The notes under the pieces were generated by a model, which was not told the DNA's origin, did not search any database, and saw nothing but the letters and a program-made list of their open reading frames with translations. Both the position numbers and the translations under genes were made by a program. Positions 18,135 to 27,339 of a DNA stretch of 64,000 nt are shown here, in pieces (the stretch's first letter is position 1; the number at the start of each line of letters is the position of its first letter). The DNA is taken from NCBI GenBank assembly GCA_964440915.1, contig CAYTTV010000009.1:18829-82828 (forward strand), in the 5' to 3' direction. The DNA comes from CAMPJM01 sp964440915. GTDB taxonomy: Bacteria > Bacteroidota > Bacteroidia > Cytophagales > Cyclobacteriaceae.

Positions 18135-18881
18135 TTACATTTTATACTCATTCAAATACAAAGTAAAGGTAGTGCCAACATCTGGCGTGCTGTCAACGAT
18201 AATGTGCCCTTTGTTTTTCTCCACCAACTCCTTTACTAGAAAAAGTCCAAGACCTGAACCTTCTTTGCTATTGCTCAACTTCTTGAAAGGCTGAAACAGA
18301 TTCTTGTTTTCTTTTGCAATATCTATCCCTTGTCCATTGTCCCTAATCGTGAGTAAAATACGATCGCCAAGCTTCCGGGAACTCAAATAGAGTTGCAAAG
18401 GACGCTTGTCAGAAGAATACTTAATAGCATTGTTAATCAAATTTGACAAAATTGATTTCAAATAAGTTTCTGCATAACAAATTTGAGGGCACTTGTGAAA
18501 GTTAACATTTACCTCAACATCCTCTAAACCACTAGAAATCTCAGATGTTTTTAATTGTTCTAACAATATATTTAAATCTATAATTTTAATATCATCATGC
18601 TTTCCTTCTCTTAAGGCCATTAGCTTGTTCAATTTCTCTATAGTGTTTCTCATGTTATGGACGACTGATTCGGCCTTTTCCATCAACACTGGTCGATCTG
18701 GGAGATCTTCCCTTTTGAAAAGAGAAAAGATCATGTCTAGGTTTGAAAGCGGTGTCTTGAGGTCGTGAATCATGGCGTACATGAATAATTGCATTTCTTG
18801 TATCTCCTCTATAAGGGATGTAGATTTTCCATGTTCTTCTAGACTATTCTTATTGGATTTAAAATTATCAGTATCGGCCAT
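18135..18881 (-). CDS. Soluble sensor histidine kinase
   Basis: About 248 residues with no membrane helix and no recognisable sensor domain. Seen: a HisKA dimerisation helix with the phospho-acceptor in YAMIHDLKTPLSNL, an HATPase domain with the N box (NLINNAIKYSS), G1 box (DNGQGID) and G2 box (GSGLGLFLVKELV). I chose ATG 18881 because the 31 residues upstream in the longer frame are non-homologous hydrophobic filler. No response regulator is adjacent, so it is an orphan kinase whose partner lies elsewhere. A 31-codon membrane ORF follows directly. Confidence 0.9.
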   Translation of the reverse strand: MADTDNFKSNKNSLEEHGKSTSLIEEIQEMQLFMYAMIHDLKTPLSNLDMIFSLFKREDLPDRPVLMEKAESVVHNMRNTIEKLNKLMALREGKHDDIKIIDLNILLEQLKTSEISSGLEDVEVNVNFHKCPQICYAETYLKSILSNLINNAIKYSSDKRPLQLYLSSRKLGDRILLTIRDNGQGIDIAKENKNLFQPFKKLSNSKEGSGLGLFLVKELVEKNKGHIIVDSTPDVGTTFTLYLNEYKM

Positions 18882-19123
18882 AGCGCTTATAGTTTGGTTA
18901 ATTGGGAATCTAATATATAAATTTATATGGAAAATAAATTGGTTTTCAACAATATATATAGGTTTAATTATCAAACCAATTAAATGTTTTCATGTTATAT
19001 GCGTGAGGTATTTAAAGTTAAGCAATATATTTTTTCAATATAAGGTATTATTTAAGATCCTTATTCGTATGGAAAATTTCAATAAAGCATACGAGAAGGA
19101 CTCTCATCTTAAACCATAAAACT

Positions 19124-19654
19124 ATGCGAATATTACTCATTCTATTGATTGCTATAGTTGCCGCTATCGGATGTAAAAGACAAAATGAAACAAGGAATCC
19201 AGCAGAAATTGTTAGCAGAGATTCAGATACTGTATTCAACGAAATTCCAGGTAAACACCATTTGGGACGTAATGCTTATGACCTTAATATTGTGGGTACG
19301 TTAACGAATGTGCGGAAAAGGCTTGTGTTTGTAGATCAGTTGAGAAAGACGGGACTATTGGAGGTCCTTGAGCAGGAAGGCCCCTATACCGTATTTGCTC
19401 CTACTGATAACGCTCTCTCAAAAAGCCCCTCCCTTTCTGAAGAAGCACTAAAAGCTTATATCGTTCCTGGAGAGATATGGAAAGAGAATCTCGCCATTGG
19501 TAGCGTTACCGCTAAAGCGCTTAATGGGAAAGAGGTTACGGTAAAATTGGAAGATGGAAAAATGATTCTCAACAATGAGATACCCATTATTGTAGAAGAT
19601 ATAGGAGCGGGAAATGGAGTCATTCACGAGATCGACCAATTAATGGCACCCTAA
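19124..19654 (+). CDS. Fasciclin-domain lipoprotein
   Basis: A 176-aa secreted lipoprotein: the signal MRILLILLIAIVAAIGC ends in a lipobox Cys at residue 17. The rest is one fasciclin (FAS1/BIgH3) domain. Seen: the H1 motif GPYTVFAPTDNAL near residues 85-100, LKAYIVPGEI where the domain normally reads LxxHVVxG, and the H2-type ending NGVIHEIDQLMAP. Such domains mediate adhesion or extracellular binding. It is a single gene on the plus strand between minus-strand neighbours. Confidence 0.9.
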   Translation: MRILLILLIAIVAAIGCKRQNETRNPAEIVSRDSDTVFNEIPGKHHLGRNAYDLNIVGTLTNVRKRLVFVDQLRKTGLLEVLEQEGPYTVFAPTDNALSKSPSLSEEALKAYIVPGEIWKENLAIGSVTAKALNGKEVTVKLEDGKMILNNEIPIIVEDIGAGNGVIHEIDQLMAP

Positions 19655-19665
19655 TCAAGCTAGCA

Positions 19666-20019
19666 TTATTCTTTTAGCCAATAAAATACCCAGCCTACAA
19701 CAAATACCACCTGAGCGACTCCATCTAAAAGATAAATATTGGAAATAATGTCTTTTGTGGCATAAGTAACATCGATGATGATGAAACTTAAAGCTCCACC
19801 AATTCCTAATATGCCGCCTAAGAATTTATCCTTTAGACTGGCGTAATTGTAAGTTAGGCCCACCCCTATAACCAAAGACAGTAAGCCGACCATTTTTACG
19901 AGCCAAAGGTCTGTTTTCGGTCCAGTTACAGCCATAAAACTATCTATATCGAGCAGTGGCCAAATTCCCGTGATAATATAATAAATAGCCTGTATAAGCA
20001 CGATCCTTCTAAAAAACAT
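19666..20019 (-). CDS. Four-helix membrane protein of unknown function
   Basis: A 117-residue protein with four hydrophobic segments (IVLIQAIYYIITGIWPLL; VKMVGLLSLVIGVGLTY; GGILGIGGALSFIIIDVTY; VAQVVFVVGWVFYW). The pattern resembles small DoxX- or DUF4345-like membrane proteins, but I see no decisive motif. It is tail to tail with the fasciclin gene (11-base gap). A perfect inverted repeat lies 7 bases upstream of the start. Confidence 0.7.
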   Translation of the reverse strand: MFFRRIVLIQAIYYIITGIWPLLDIDSFMAVTGPKTDLWLVKMVGLLSLVIGVGLTYNYASLKDKFLGGILGIGGALSFIIIDVTYATKDIISNIYLLDGVAQVVFVVGWVFYWLKE

Positions 20020-20026
20020 ACCTTGC

Positions 20027-20046
20027 GTTAATTTTTATAAATTAAC
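20027..20046. promoter_or_regulatory. Inverted repeat directly upstream of the four-helix membrane gene
   Basis: GTTAATTT (20027-20034) and AAATTAAC (20039-20046) form a perfect 8-bp inverted repeat with a 4-base spacer. It ends 7 bases before the ATG. It could be an operator or a leader hairpin masking initiation. The evidence is symmetry and position only. Confidence 0.3.
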
Positions 20047-20241
20047 CTTATCGCTTAACAAATGTTGAAATAAATCTATGGGATGCTTAGAGGCAGGAAA
20101 AAGGATAGACTATATCATTGGCGTGTCATGATTATACGACACTAGAACTATATTGTAATGAGGATCAAGCTCGGGCTTGCAGGGAAGATCTTTATTGTTT
20201 CACTGCAAGTGATTCAAAATGCTTCTCTACTGGGTGTTTAC

Positions 20242-20508
20242 TTATGCTTTAGAAGAAAAATTTTGCGTTAAAAGCGCCTTTTCTTTCATTTCTGGAAATT
20301 CTTTAGAAAAATCATGGCCTGCCTTATAACCAATAAACTTGATAATATCGTAGTCCAAGAACCTATCGCTAAATAGAACATGAAGATGGTCCTCAAATAA
20401 GTTGACTTTTTTGGCCAGCACACTTATATCAACTCCTTTTTCCATCAGTGTTTGCTTTACTCTCAGCCCTCTGTGTTTGTTATCTATTTCCTCCATAAGT
20501 ATGTCCAT
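20242..20508 (-). CDS. Small helix-turn-helix-like protein
   Basis: 88 residues. The segment RGLRVKQTLMEKGVDISVLAKK, followed by a short helix and LDYDIIKFIGYKAGHDFSKEFPE, follows the layout of Bacteroidota XRE-type mini-regulators (KxxLxxKGxxxxxxAKxx...LLxxISxxLxxDFF). The turn and recognition helix are degenerate, so DNA binding is doubtful. It is isolated by about 220 and 197 bases of non-coding DNA. The annotation rests on pattern only. Confidence 0.6.
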   Translation of the reverse strand: MDILMEEIDNKHRGLRVKQTLMEKGVDISVLAKKVNLFEDHLHVLFSDRFLDYDIIKFIGYKAGHDFSKEFPEMKEKALLTQNFSSKA

Positions 20509-20705
20509 ATATAGTGTAGAATAACTTGAGCATTAGAAATGGTATTTAAACTAAGTCAATTTGAGGTAAGTAAACCCCACTTTAGAATTAACCCAATTTC
20601 GATAAGATTAACATTTAAATCCTTTACACTATATTACCTTGGCAACGATTAGGTAACCCTGCATAATGCTATTTGATTATTAAAAAATAATATAAGGCAC
20701 GGGTT

Positions 20706-22418
20706 TTACAATGTTTTCTTTAACTTCTCCTCTTTACTTTCAATGGCCTTTTTTTGAATTTTATCCTGCTGATAGATATCTTTAAGGAAGTGTATACGGT
20801 TATCCTTGTCGACCCAAGCAGAATGATACACAATATGTATGGGCAACTTCTGTTTTAAAGTTACGGTCGTGGGAGTGTCTAGCGCCATATGATGGGCTAT
20901 CTTATCTAAGTCCCAGCCTTGCTTATTCTCTTTTAGTAAATATTCTGAAAGAACTGTTGGCTTTTCTACACGAATGCATCCATGGCTAAAGCCCCTTTCG
21001 GTTTGGTCAAAGAGATGCCCAGCAGGTGTGTCATGAAGGTATATGGCGTGGCTGTTGGGAAACATGAACTTTACTGACCCTAAAGCATTGTGCTTACTTG
21101 GCTTTTCTACTATTCTAAAATCAAAATTTTCATCATCTACTTTCTTCCAATTCACATCCATTGGGTCAAGCTCCGGGGCATTTGGAGACCAATTTTCGTA
21201 TAATATCAGGTTGTTTCTTTTAAAATAGCTTTCATCTTCTTTTATTTTTGGCAACATTTCCTTCACGCTGATGCTCTTAGGAACAGTCCATGTTGGACTG
21301 AAGACAATATATTCCAAAGTATCGCTAAATACAGGCGTTTCTGTCATCACCTTCCCGACAATTACTTTCATCATCAGGTCAACTTTGTCCTTCTTCATTA
21401 TACGCAGCTGATAATCAGGAATGTTAATCAACACATACTGATTGCCTAAACTTTCCGGCAACCAGCGTAAACGCTCCATGTTCAGTATTATTTGCTCGAT
21501 CCTGTCCTCGATCGACACATTGAGTGCCGCCAATGTTTCTGTCCCTAAAATGCCGTCATTGGAGATGCCATGCCGCTCTTGAAAACTCGTAATGGCATGA
21601 GTTAAACTTTCATCCCATCCATTGGACGCTTGATTTAAAGCTTTATCCGGCAAATCGCCTAGAACATTTAATCTTTTTTTTAATACGGTTACCATTTCCA
21701 ATGAGTCCTCTTCCCCATCGAAAAGTATTGGCAATTCCATGCTTTCTTCTTCCCTTTCTTTTATTTCTCGGTATGAGGCCAGTTTCTCTTTTAAGCGATT
21801 ATACTGTGCATAGGTCGGAACAAGTGCCTCGATAGCATTTGTGATATCACCTTTGTCAAGGGTTTCCTCTAAATATACTGACCAATCTATTTTTCTAGGG
21901 TAAGTAACCCATAGCAAACCATTTTTTGCTGGAGTGATGACTCCAGACAACATATGGGAAGCGTAAGACATGAACGTTGCCGTCAAAGCGAAGTCTAATT
22001 GTATACTAAGGTTTGGAAATGCATCAGCGCCAACGCTGTCCACAAAAAGTGCCTTTTGTAAGGTCCTAATTTCTTGGATAGGATAGCTATTAGAATCCAA
22101 GCCATGGTGGTGAGCTAGATTAACACTTTCAAGCAATGCTTCCGCCTGAGGAAATATACCATCTAGATCGAGCCATGCTAAGGCATGGTTTCTGGCTTTG
22201 TAGAACTCCGAAAAGTCTTTCGACAATTCAGCTCCTAAGTGGTACTTTTGAAACACGGGTGTATAGAGATCAGGATTATTGAGGGTTGTCGCTATTAGGG
22301 ATATAGTTTGTTCTTCTATATCTTTTTTCTCTTGGTCGGAAAAGCGTTCATTGTTATTGCAGGAAAATGAAAAAGTTAATATAAAGATGGAGATTGCTTG
22401 AAAATGTCGAATGTGCAT
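20706..22418 (-). CDS. L,D-transpeptidase lipoprotein (YcbB/LdtD-like)
   Basis: Forms 3-3 cross-links in peptidoglycan or attaches proteins to it, in the periplasm. 570 aa. Seen: an N-terminal signal with lipobox (FILTFSFSC); a scaffold domain as in the long YcbB branch; a peptidoglycan-binding domain (LTHAITSFQERHGISNDGILGTETLAALN); then the YkuD catalytic domain with HDTPAGHLFDQTERGFSHGCIRVEKP, which holds the nucleophile Cys in SHGCIR and the upstream His. All catalytic residues are present. It is monocistronic as far as the sequence shows. Confidence 0.95.
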   Translation of the reverse strand: MHIRHFQAISIFILTFSFSCNNNERFSDQEKKDIEEQTISLIATTLNNPDLYTPVFQKYHLGAELSKDFSEFYKARNHALAWLDLDGIFPQAEALLESVNLAHHHGLDSNSYPIQEIRTLQKALFVDSVGADAFPNLSIQLDFALTATFMSYASHMLSGVITPAKNGLLWVTYPRKIDWSVYLEETLDKGDITNAIEALVPTYAQYNRLKEKLASYREIKEREEESMELPILFDGEEDSLEMVTVLKKRLNVLGDLPDKALNQASNGWDESLTHAITSFQERHGISNDGILGTETLAALNVSIEDRIEQIILNMERLRWLPESLGNQYVLINIPDYQLRIMKKDKVDLMMKVIVGKVMTETPVFSDTLEYIVFSPTWTVPKSISVKEMLPKIKEDESYFKRNNLILYENWSPNAPELDPMDVNWKKVDDENFDFRIVEKPSKHNALGSVKFMFPNSHAIYLHDTPAGHLFDQTERGFSHGCIRVEKPTVLSEYLLKENKQGWDLDKIAHHMALDTPTTVTLKQKLPIHIVYHSAWVDKDNRIHFLKDIYQQDKIQKKAIESKEEKLKKTL

Positions 22419-22460
22419 AGTTAATAATAAAAGATTATAGAGATAACTCCAATAAGCATT

Positions 22461-23117
22461 TTATGGTTTATGGGTCTGCTCTTGTTTCTTTGACAATATT
22501 TGGCTGTGAACAAGATCGCCGTAAAAGGTGCGATGAATAACCGTCTTATAACCCAAAACTTTAAAAGCAGTATCATAATCAGGTAATTGGAAGACTTTCG
22601 AATTGCTCGTCAAAAAGAAAAATAAATACATCAATTTCACAAGTGCCAATTGCCAAAACCTCTTCCAACAAAGAGTAGGGGTCACTTTAAAATCTGAGAG
22701 CAACCAAACGCCACTGGGCAGTAATAACTTGTCTAATGCAAGCAAAAATTTGCCAAGCTCTTGGTCACTATACAAATCCAAGATGAAAGGCGTCAAGATC
22801 ACGTCGTATTTCTGATCATTGTCGAGTTGGTGGCCACTGCCCAAAACAAAATTTATATTGGGGCACGACTTTGCCTTATCTTTTGCACTATTCAACATTT
22901 TTTCAGAAAGCTCTACATAAGTTATCTGTCTTATCTCTTTTTTTTCTAAAATGTCTAAGACAATCTGACCTGTTCCACCTCCAATAATTAGTATGTTAGC
23001 ATGTTCCGGAATATAAGGGATCAAAAAGATTTGTGCCTGACGCAATGAATGACCAAAAACAAGGTGTTTTAATGTATCATATGCAAAGGCTATCCGGTCA
23101 AAATTAGGCAGGCGCAT
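22461..23117 (-). CDS. Class I SAM-dependent methyltransferase
   Basis: About 218 residues. Seen: a glycine-rich SAM loop ANILIIGGGTGQIVLDIL (motif I), ITYVELSEKMLNSAKDKA (acidic motif II binding the ribose), and YDVILTPFILDLYSD (motif IV). I chose ATG 23117 because it overlaps the stop of the upstream gene by one base (TGATG), and the 70 residues of the longer frame are the out-of-frame shadow of that gene. This implies translational coupling with the UbiA-like protein. Substrate unknown; a prenylated lipid or quinone-like product of the partner is plausible but inferred. Confidence 0.88.
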   Translation of the reverse strand: MRLPNFDRIAFAYDTLKHLVFGHSLRQAQIFLIPYIPEHANILIIGGGTGQIVLDILEKKEIRQITYVELSEKMLNSAKDKAKSCPNINFVLGSGHQLDNDQKYDVILTPFILDLYSDQELGKFLLALDKLLLPSGVWLLSDFKVTPTLCWKRFWQLALVKLMYLFFFLTSNSKVFQLPDYDTAFKVLGYKTVIHRTFYGDLVHSQILSKKQEQTHKP

Positions 23118-23944
23118 CAGGCAAGTAAAATATAAACTAAAGGGATATAAAATATACCATCGCCAATGAACCGATAATTGTCGTTTTTGTGCCAGGAGGG
23201 CAATGCCAAGATAAGACTCAAAAGAACATTCATCAGAAGTAGCACGCCGTGGGCTGCTGCACCCTTTGGATCGGTGGTCAACATACCGACAATAGCAAAG
23301 GCGATTCCTACAATGAGCAGAATCCATATTATTTGCTTGACGCTAACTTCCCCTAAAATTGTTGCTAAGGACTTTTGTTCATCCAGTGTATCAGATCTAG
23401 TTTCTAATGCAGAAAAAATTAGTAAATTAGAAAGGGCTACTAGAAATATCTGCAAGAATAAAAGTACAATAGGCTTATCCAAAGGAAATCTACTTATACT
23501 CAAGCTCGGTAAAAAAACGCCACAAGTATAAACCATTGCTATCAAAACTTCTTTATGATATACTTTTTTAAACCTAAACAACCACAGCACTAGGAAATAA
23601 AGCACAACGACAAATAACAATCCCATTCCCCACAATAAGGTTGGGAATGGCAGATACCATAATAGCATCAATTCAGTCAATCCAGCTATTGCTAATGCTG
23701 TGGAAATTGCATTGAAATACTGCTGATGAAAATAATGGCGAAAAGTGTGGGGCCGGTGTCTGATCGATTTCGCATCTATGAGATGATCCAATGTATAAAT
23801 TATCCAAACACTTATGCTCAAAGCTAATAGTGTGATCCAATACACTGAAATACCCAAATATGAAGCTACAAAAGCAGCACTTATACAAGCTCCTATAGCC
23901 ACGTCAAGACTCAATGCATTGAAGATCTGATATGCTCGTATCAT
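23117..23944 (-). CDS. UbiA-superfamily membrane prenyltransferase-like protein
   Basis: A 275-residue polytopic membrane protein with about eight helices. Seen: LDHLIDAKSI after helix 2, matching the first Asp-rich prenyl-diphosphate motif (NDxxDxxxD) in a shortened DHxxDA form, and SDTLDEQKSLATILG after helix 6, matching the second Asp-rich motif (DxxGDxxxGxxTL). This suggests transfer of a prenyl group to an acceptor in the membrane, though several canonical acidic residues differ. The following methyltransferase starts inside its stop codon. Acceptor unknown. Confidence 0.7.
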   Translation of the reverse strand: MIRAYQIFNALSLDVAIGACISAAFVASYLGISVYWITLLALSISVWIIYTLDHLIDAKSIRHRPHTFRHYFHQQYFNAISTALAIAGLTELMLLWYLPFPTLLWGMGLLFVVVLYFLVLWLFRFKKVYHKEVLIAMVYTCGVFLPSLSISRFPLDKPIVLLFLQIFLVALSNLLIFSALETRSDTLDEQKSLATILGEVSVKQIIWILLIVGIAFAIVGMLTTDPKGAAAHGVLLLMNVLLSLILALPSWHKNDNYRFIGDGIFYIPLVYILLA

Positions 23945-24033
23945 GGTAAGTTTAGGATTTTATATACTTCAATCAGTTTCCACAAAGCGATTTTCTATCC
24001 TGTTTCTATGAATCAAAATGATTCTCAAACAAA

Positions 24034-24057
24034 AAAAGCTCATTTTCATGAGCTTTT
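24034..24057 (-). terminator. Intrinsic terminator of the ATP synthase operon
   Basis: A perfect 10-bp stem, AAAAGCTCAT with ATGAGCTTTT, and a tetraloop (GAAA on the minus strand), followed by a T run. It lies 24 bases past the atpG stop. It is a canonical Rho-independent structure. Confidence 0.88.
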
Positions 24058-24080
24058 AGTTAATTCCTTTACATCAAATT

Positions 24081-24971
24081 TTATTTGCTGCTTGCCAAAG
24101 CTTCTGCTCCAGCTACAATTTCCAAGATCTCTGTGGTAATAGCAGCTTGTCTTGTCCTGTTGTAGGTCAAGCGTAATTCTTTCAATAACTCGCCAGCATT
24201 TTCTGTCGCTTTGTCCATGGCAGTCATTCTAGCGCCATGCTCAGAAGCATTAGATTCCAATAGTGCCTTATAAAATTGTATTTTGAGCGATGTAGGGATT
24301 AGTTCAGAAACGATTTCTTCTTCGGACGGCTCATAGATGTAGTCTGTTGCCACCGTATTTTCTAGACTTTCCTCGTCTACCTTTGGGATTGGAAGAAACT
24401 GCTCCGTTATCACAATCTGGGTAGCGACATTCTTGAACTCGTTATATATCAAGAAAACTTTGTCGTACTTACCTTCAGTAAAACTATTCATGACAAACTC
24501 TCCTGCTTCTCTTGCTGTATCAAAGGAAAGGTCGGAAAAAAGGTCTTTATAAACGTCGATGACGTTAAAGTCTCTTTTTGAATAGTAATCGTAGGCTTTT
24601 TTCCCAATGGGCAAAAAGTCAACATTGCCTTTTTGCAATTCACCCCCAAAATTAGCAGCTATAAAATTGGCACCACCTCGGAAAACATTACTGTTAAAAG
24701 CACCACAAAGGCCTTTGTCAGAAGTTATCGGAACTACGAGAATCTTGTTTCCAGTTCTTTCCTCAGCGTATTCGTTATGTACATTTTCAGAAGCTGCCGC
24801 AGAAACGTTTTGTAATATCTCAGAAAGCTTTTGCACATACGGGCGCATTTGAGTAATGCGATCCTGTGCCCGCTTCAACTTTGCAGCCGCGACCATTTTC
24901 ATGGCCTTCGTAATCTGCTGTGTTGAAGTAACAGAAGAAATCCTATTTTTTACTTCCTTTAAATTTGCCAT
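24081..24971 (-). CDS. atpG: F1Fo ATP synthase subunit gamma
   Basis: Central rotor stalk of F1. 296 aa, normal length. Seen: N-terminal MANLKEVKNRISSV with TQQITKAMKMVAAAKLKRAQ (the N-terminal coiled-coil helix) and the C-terminal helix LTYNRTRQAAITTEILEIVAGAEAL, which together form the rotor shaft. It is the last gene of the operon (order of transcription a, c, b, delta, alpha, gamma) and is followed by a strong terminator. Subunit beta, which it must turn within, is not encoded here. Confidence 0.98.
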   Translation of the reverse strand: MANLKEVKNRISSVTSTQQITKAMKMVAAAKLKRAQDRITQMRPYVQKLSEILQNVSAAASENVHNEYAEERTGNKILVVPITSDKGLCGAFNSNVFRGGANFIAANFGGELQKGNVDFLPIGKKAYDYYSKRDFNVIDVYKDLFSDLSFDTAREAGEFVMNSFTEGKYDKVFLIYNEFKNVATQIVITEQFLPIPKVDEESLENTVATDYIYEPSEEEIVSELIPTSLKIQFYKALLESNASEHGARMTAMDKATENAGELLKELRLTYNRTRQAAITTEILEIVAGAEALASSK

Positions 24972-25065
24972 TTTTTTGTTGTTCAGATATTAGCCGCCGA
25001 AATTGTTTCGACAAACCATGGGATGATCCCTTTTAAGGGCCATTGTCCCATGGTTAATTTGGCAT

Positions 25066-26646
25066 CTAAGCCGCATATTTTTTTGCTAATGTTAAAGCTA
25101 CATCCTTTAGTACTTCAGTAACCTCATCATCAAGTTTTCCAGCTTTCAAGGCATCTAATGTAGCCTTATGCTGCAAAGATAGCAGATTCAAGTACTCCTT
25201 CTCAAATTCCCTGACACGGTCCACTGGCACACTGTCGATATAGCCTTTAGTGGATGCGTATATAATCGCTACCTGCTGTTCTACAGGCATGGGAGAGAAT
25301 TGAGGTTGCTTTAGTATTTCCAGGTTCCTCCTACCTCTTTCAATAGTAAGCTTTGTAGAAGCATCCAAGTCAGATCCGAACTTTGAGAAGGCTTCCAATT
25401 CACGGAATTGAGCCTGATCAAGTTTCAATGTACCTGCTACTTTCCTCATCGATTTTATCTGTGCAGATCCACCTACCCGAGATACAGAGATCCCAACGTT
25501 AATAGCTGGACGCACGCCAGAGTTGAAAAGGTTAGTTTCCAAGAATATCTGTCCATCAGTAATCGAAATCACGTTGGTTGGGATATAAGCAGAAACGTCA
25601 CTGGCTTGAGTTTCGATAAGTGGCAATGCCGTCAAAGATCCTCCACCTTTCACTACTTCCTTCAGAGATTCTGGCAAATCGTTCATTTGGCTTGCAATCT
25701 CATCGCTATCAGTAATCTTTGCAGCACGTTCTAACAGCCTAGAGTGCAAGTAGAACACGTCTCCTGGGTAAGCTTCACGTCCTGGAGGTCTTCTCAAAAG
25801 CAAAGAAACTTCCCTATAGGCAACCGCTTGTTTTGAAAGGTCATCGTATACCACCAAAGCAGCCCTGCCTGTGTCACGGAAGAACTCGCCAATAGCGGCT
25901 CCTGTGAAAGGCGCATAGAATTGCATAGGTGCTGGCGCAGAAGCAGGTGCAGCCACCACCACTGTATAGTCCATGGCTCCGCCCTTTTCCAAGGCAGCTA
26001 CCACGTTGGCTACAGTAGAAGCTTTTTGCCCTACGGCAACATAAATACAGAAAACAGGCTCTCCTTTTTCGAAATATTCTCTTTGATTGATGATTGTATC
26101 GATCGCAACAGCAGATTTTCCTGTCTGCCTATCACCAATAATCAACTCCCTCTGACCTCTTCCGATTGGGATCATCGAGTCGATTGCTTTGATACCTGTC
26201 TGCAAAGGTTCACTCACCGGTTGACGAAAAATAACCCCAGGGGCTTTGCGCTCCAAAGGCATTTCATATAACTTTCCTTCAATTGGACCTTTGCCATCTA
26301 TTGGATTCCCTAATGTATCCACTACCCTTCCACACAAGCCATCGCCTACCATCACTGAAGCGATTGCTTTTGTCCTTTTTACGGTATCGCCTTCTTTGAT
26401 ATCTCTATAGTCACCCAAAAGCACGGCTCCTACATTATCCTCTTCAAGATTCAACACCAATCCTCTCAGGCCATTTTCAAACTCTAGTAATTCCCCTGAT
26501 TGTGCCTTTGACAACCCATATATACGAGCCACACCATCTCCTATTTGGAGTACAGTGCCTACTTCTTCCAATTCCGCCTCCGTTCTAAAATTGGAGAGCT
26601 GCTCTCTCAATATTGCGGACACCTCGTCTGGTCTTACTTCTGCCAT
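25066..26646 (-). CDS. atpA: F1Fo ATP synthase subunit alpha
   Basis: Non-catalytic nucleotide-binding subunit of F1. 526 aa, slightly longer than usual. Seen: P-loop GDRQTGKSAVAID, VGQKASTVANVV, the PGREAYPGDVFYLHSRLLERAAKI signature and the arginine-finger region SVSRVGGSAQIKSMRKVAG. It lies 57 bases after atpH and 94 before atpG. Confidence 0.99.
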   Translation of the reverse strand: MAEVRPDEVSAILREQLSNFRTEAELEEVGTVLQIGDGVARIYGLSKAQSGELLEFENGLRGLVLNLEEDNVGAVLLGDYRDIKEGDTVKRTKAIASVMVGDGLCGRVVDTLGNPIDGKGPIEGKLYEMPLERKAPGVIFRQPVSEPLQTGIKAIDSMIPIGRGQRELIIGDRQTGKSAVAIDTIINQREYFEKGEPVFCIYVAVGQKASTVANVVAALEKGGAMDYTVVVAAPASAPAPMQFYAPFTGAAIGEFFRDTGRAALVVYDDLSKQAVAYREVSLLLRRPPGREAYPGDVFYLHSRLLERAAKITDSDEIASQMNDLPESLKEVVKGGGSLTALPLIETQASDVSAYIPTNVISITDGQIFLETNLFNSGVRPAINVGISVSRVGGSAQIKSMRKVAGTLKLDQAQFRELEAFSKFGSDLDASTKLTIERGRRNLEILKQPQFSPMPVEQQVAIIYASTKGYIDSVPVDRVREFEKEYLNLLSLQHKATLDALKAGKLDDEVTEVLKDVALTLAKKYAA

Positions 26647-26703
26647 TGTATATTTATTTATGTTGGATTTTATATTTTAATTGAGTGTTTTTAGCACTCA
26701 ATG

Positions 26704-27273
26704 CTATATTCCTTTTACAAACGTCCTATGTTTTTGACTAAACTCTAGTTTGAGCTTCTTTAGTTGGGTATCCAGCGTTTCATCAATTCGTTTGTCACCA
26801 ACTGTGAGCGTGTATCCTCCAATTAGGGAAGCATCGATCTTTTCTACTAGCTCCACAGTTTTTTCTTGTCCAAATTGCTGTTTCACCACTTTCTTAAAAG
26901 CGTCCCTCAAGTTATCATCCAATGAAAAGGAGGTGACCACCCGTGCCACAATGATGTCTTTGTATTCGTTATACTGTTCACGAAAAGCCTCAGCAATATC
27001 AGGCAGGATGCCTTCACGGTTCTTTCTAGAAATAATTTCGCAAAACCGAAGCACCAATTCACTCACTTTCCCTTCGAACAACGCTTTAAGGATATTCAAC
27101 TTCTTGTCGTTAGGGATAATCGGATTTTTAAATACTACTTTTAAATCCAGATTTTCTTTAAAGGTCTTATTAAAAAGCTCCATGTCTTTATTCACCTCTT
27201 CCAACAGGCCTTTTTCTTTGGCCAAGACAAGCAGTGATTTTGAATATCTAGAAGCAACTCTTCTTTCTGACAT
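26704..27273 (-). CDS. atpH: F1Fo ATP synthase subunit delta
   Basis: OSCP-type stator subunit joining F1 to the b subunits. 189 aa. Seen: N-terminal SERRVASRYSKSLLVLAKEKG, the standard opening helix, and the C-terminal LIGGYTLTVGDKRIDETLDTQLKKLK signature. Standard operon position between b and alpha. Confidence 0.97.
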   Translation of the reverse strand: MSERRVASRYSKSLLVLAKEKGLLEEVNKDMELFNKTFKENLDLKVVFKNPIIPNDKKLNILKALFEGKVSELVLRFCEIISRKNREGILPDIAEAFREQYNEYKDIIVARVVTSFSLDDNLRDAFKKVVKQQFGQEKTVELVEKIDASLIGGYTLTVGDKRIDETLDTQLKKLKLEFSQKHRTFVKGI

Positions 27274-27339
27274 AATTATAGTAGTAAGTAATTTCTTAAT
27301 ACTTAGCCAAGGAACTAGCCCATGGCATGCATTCTATTG

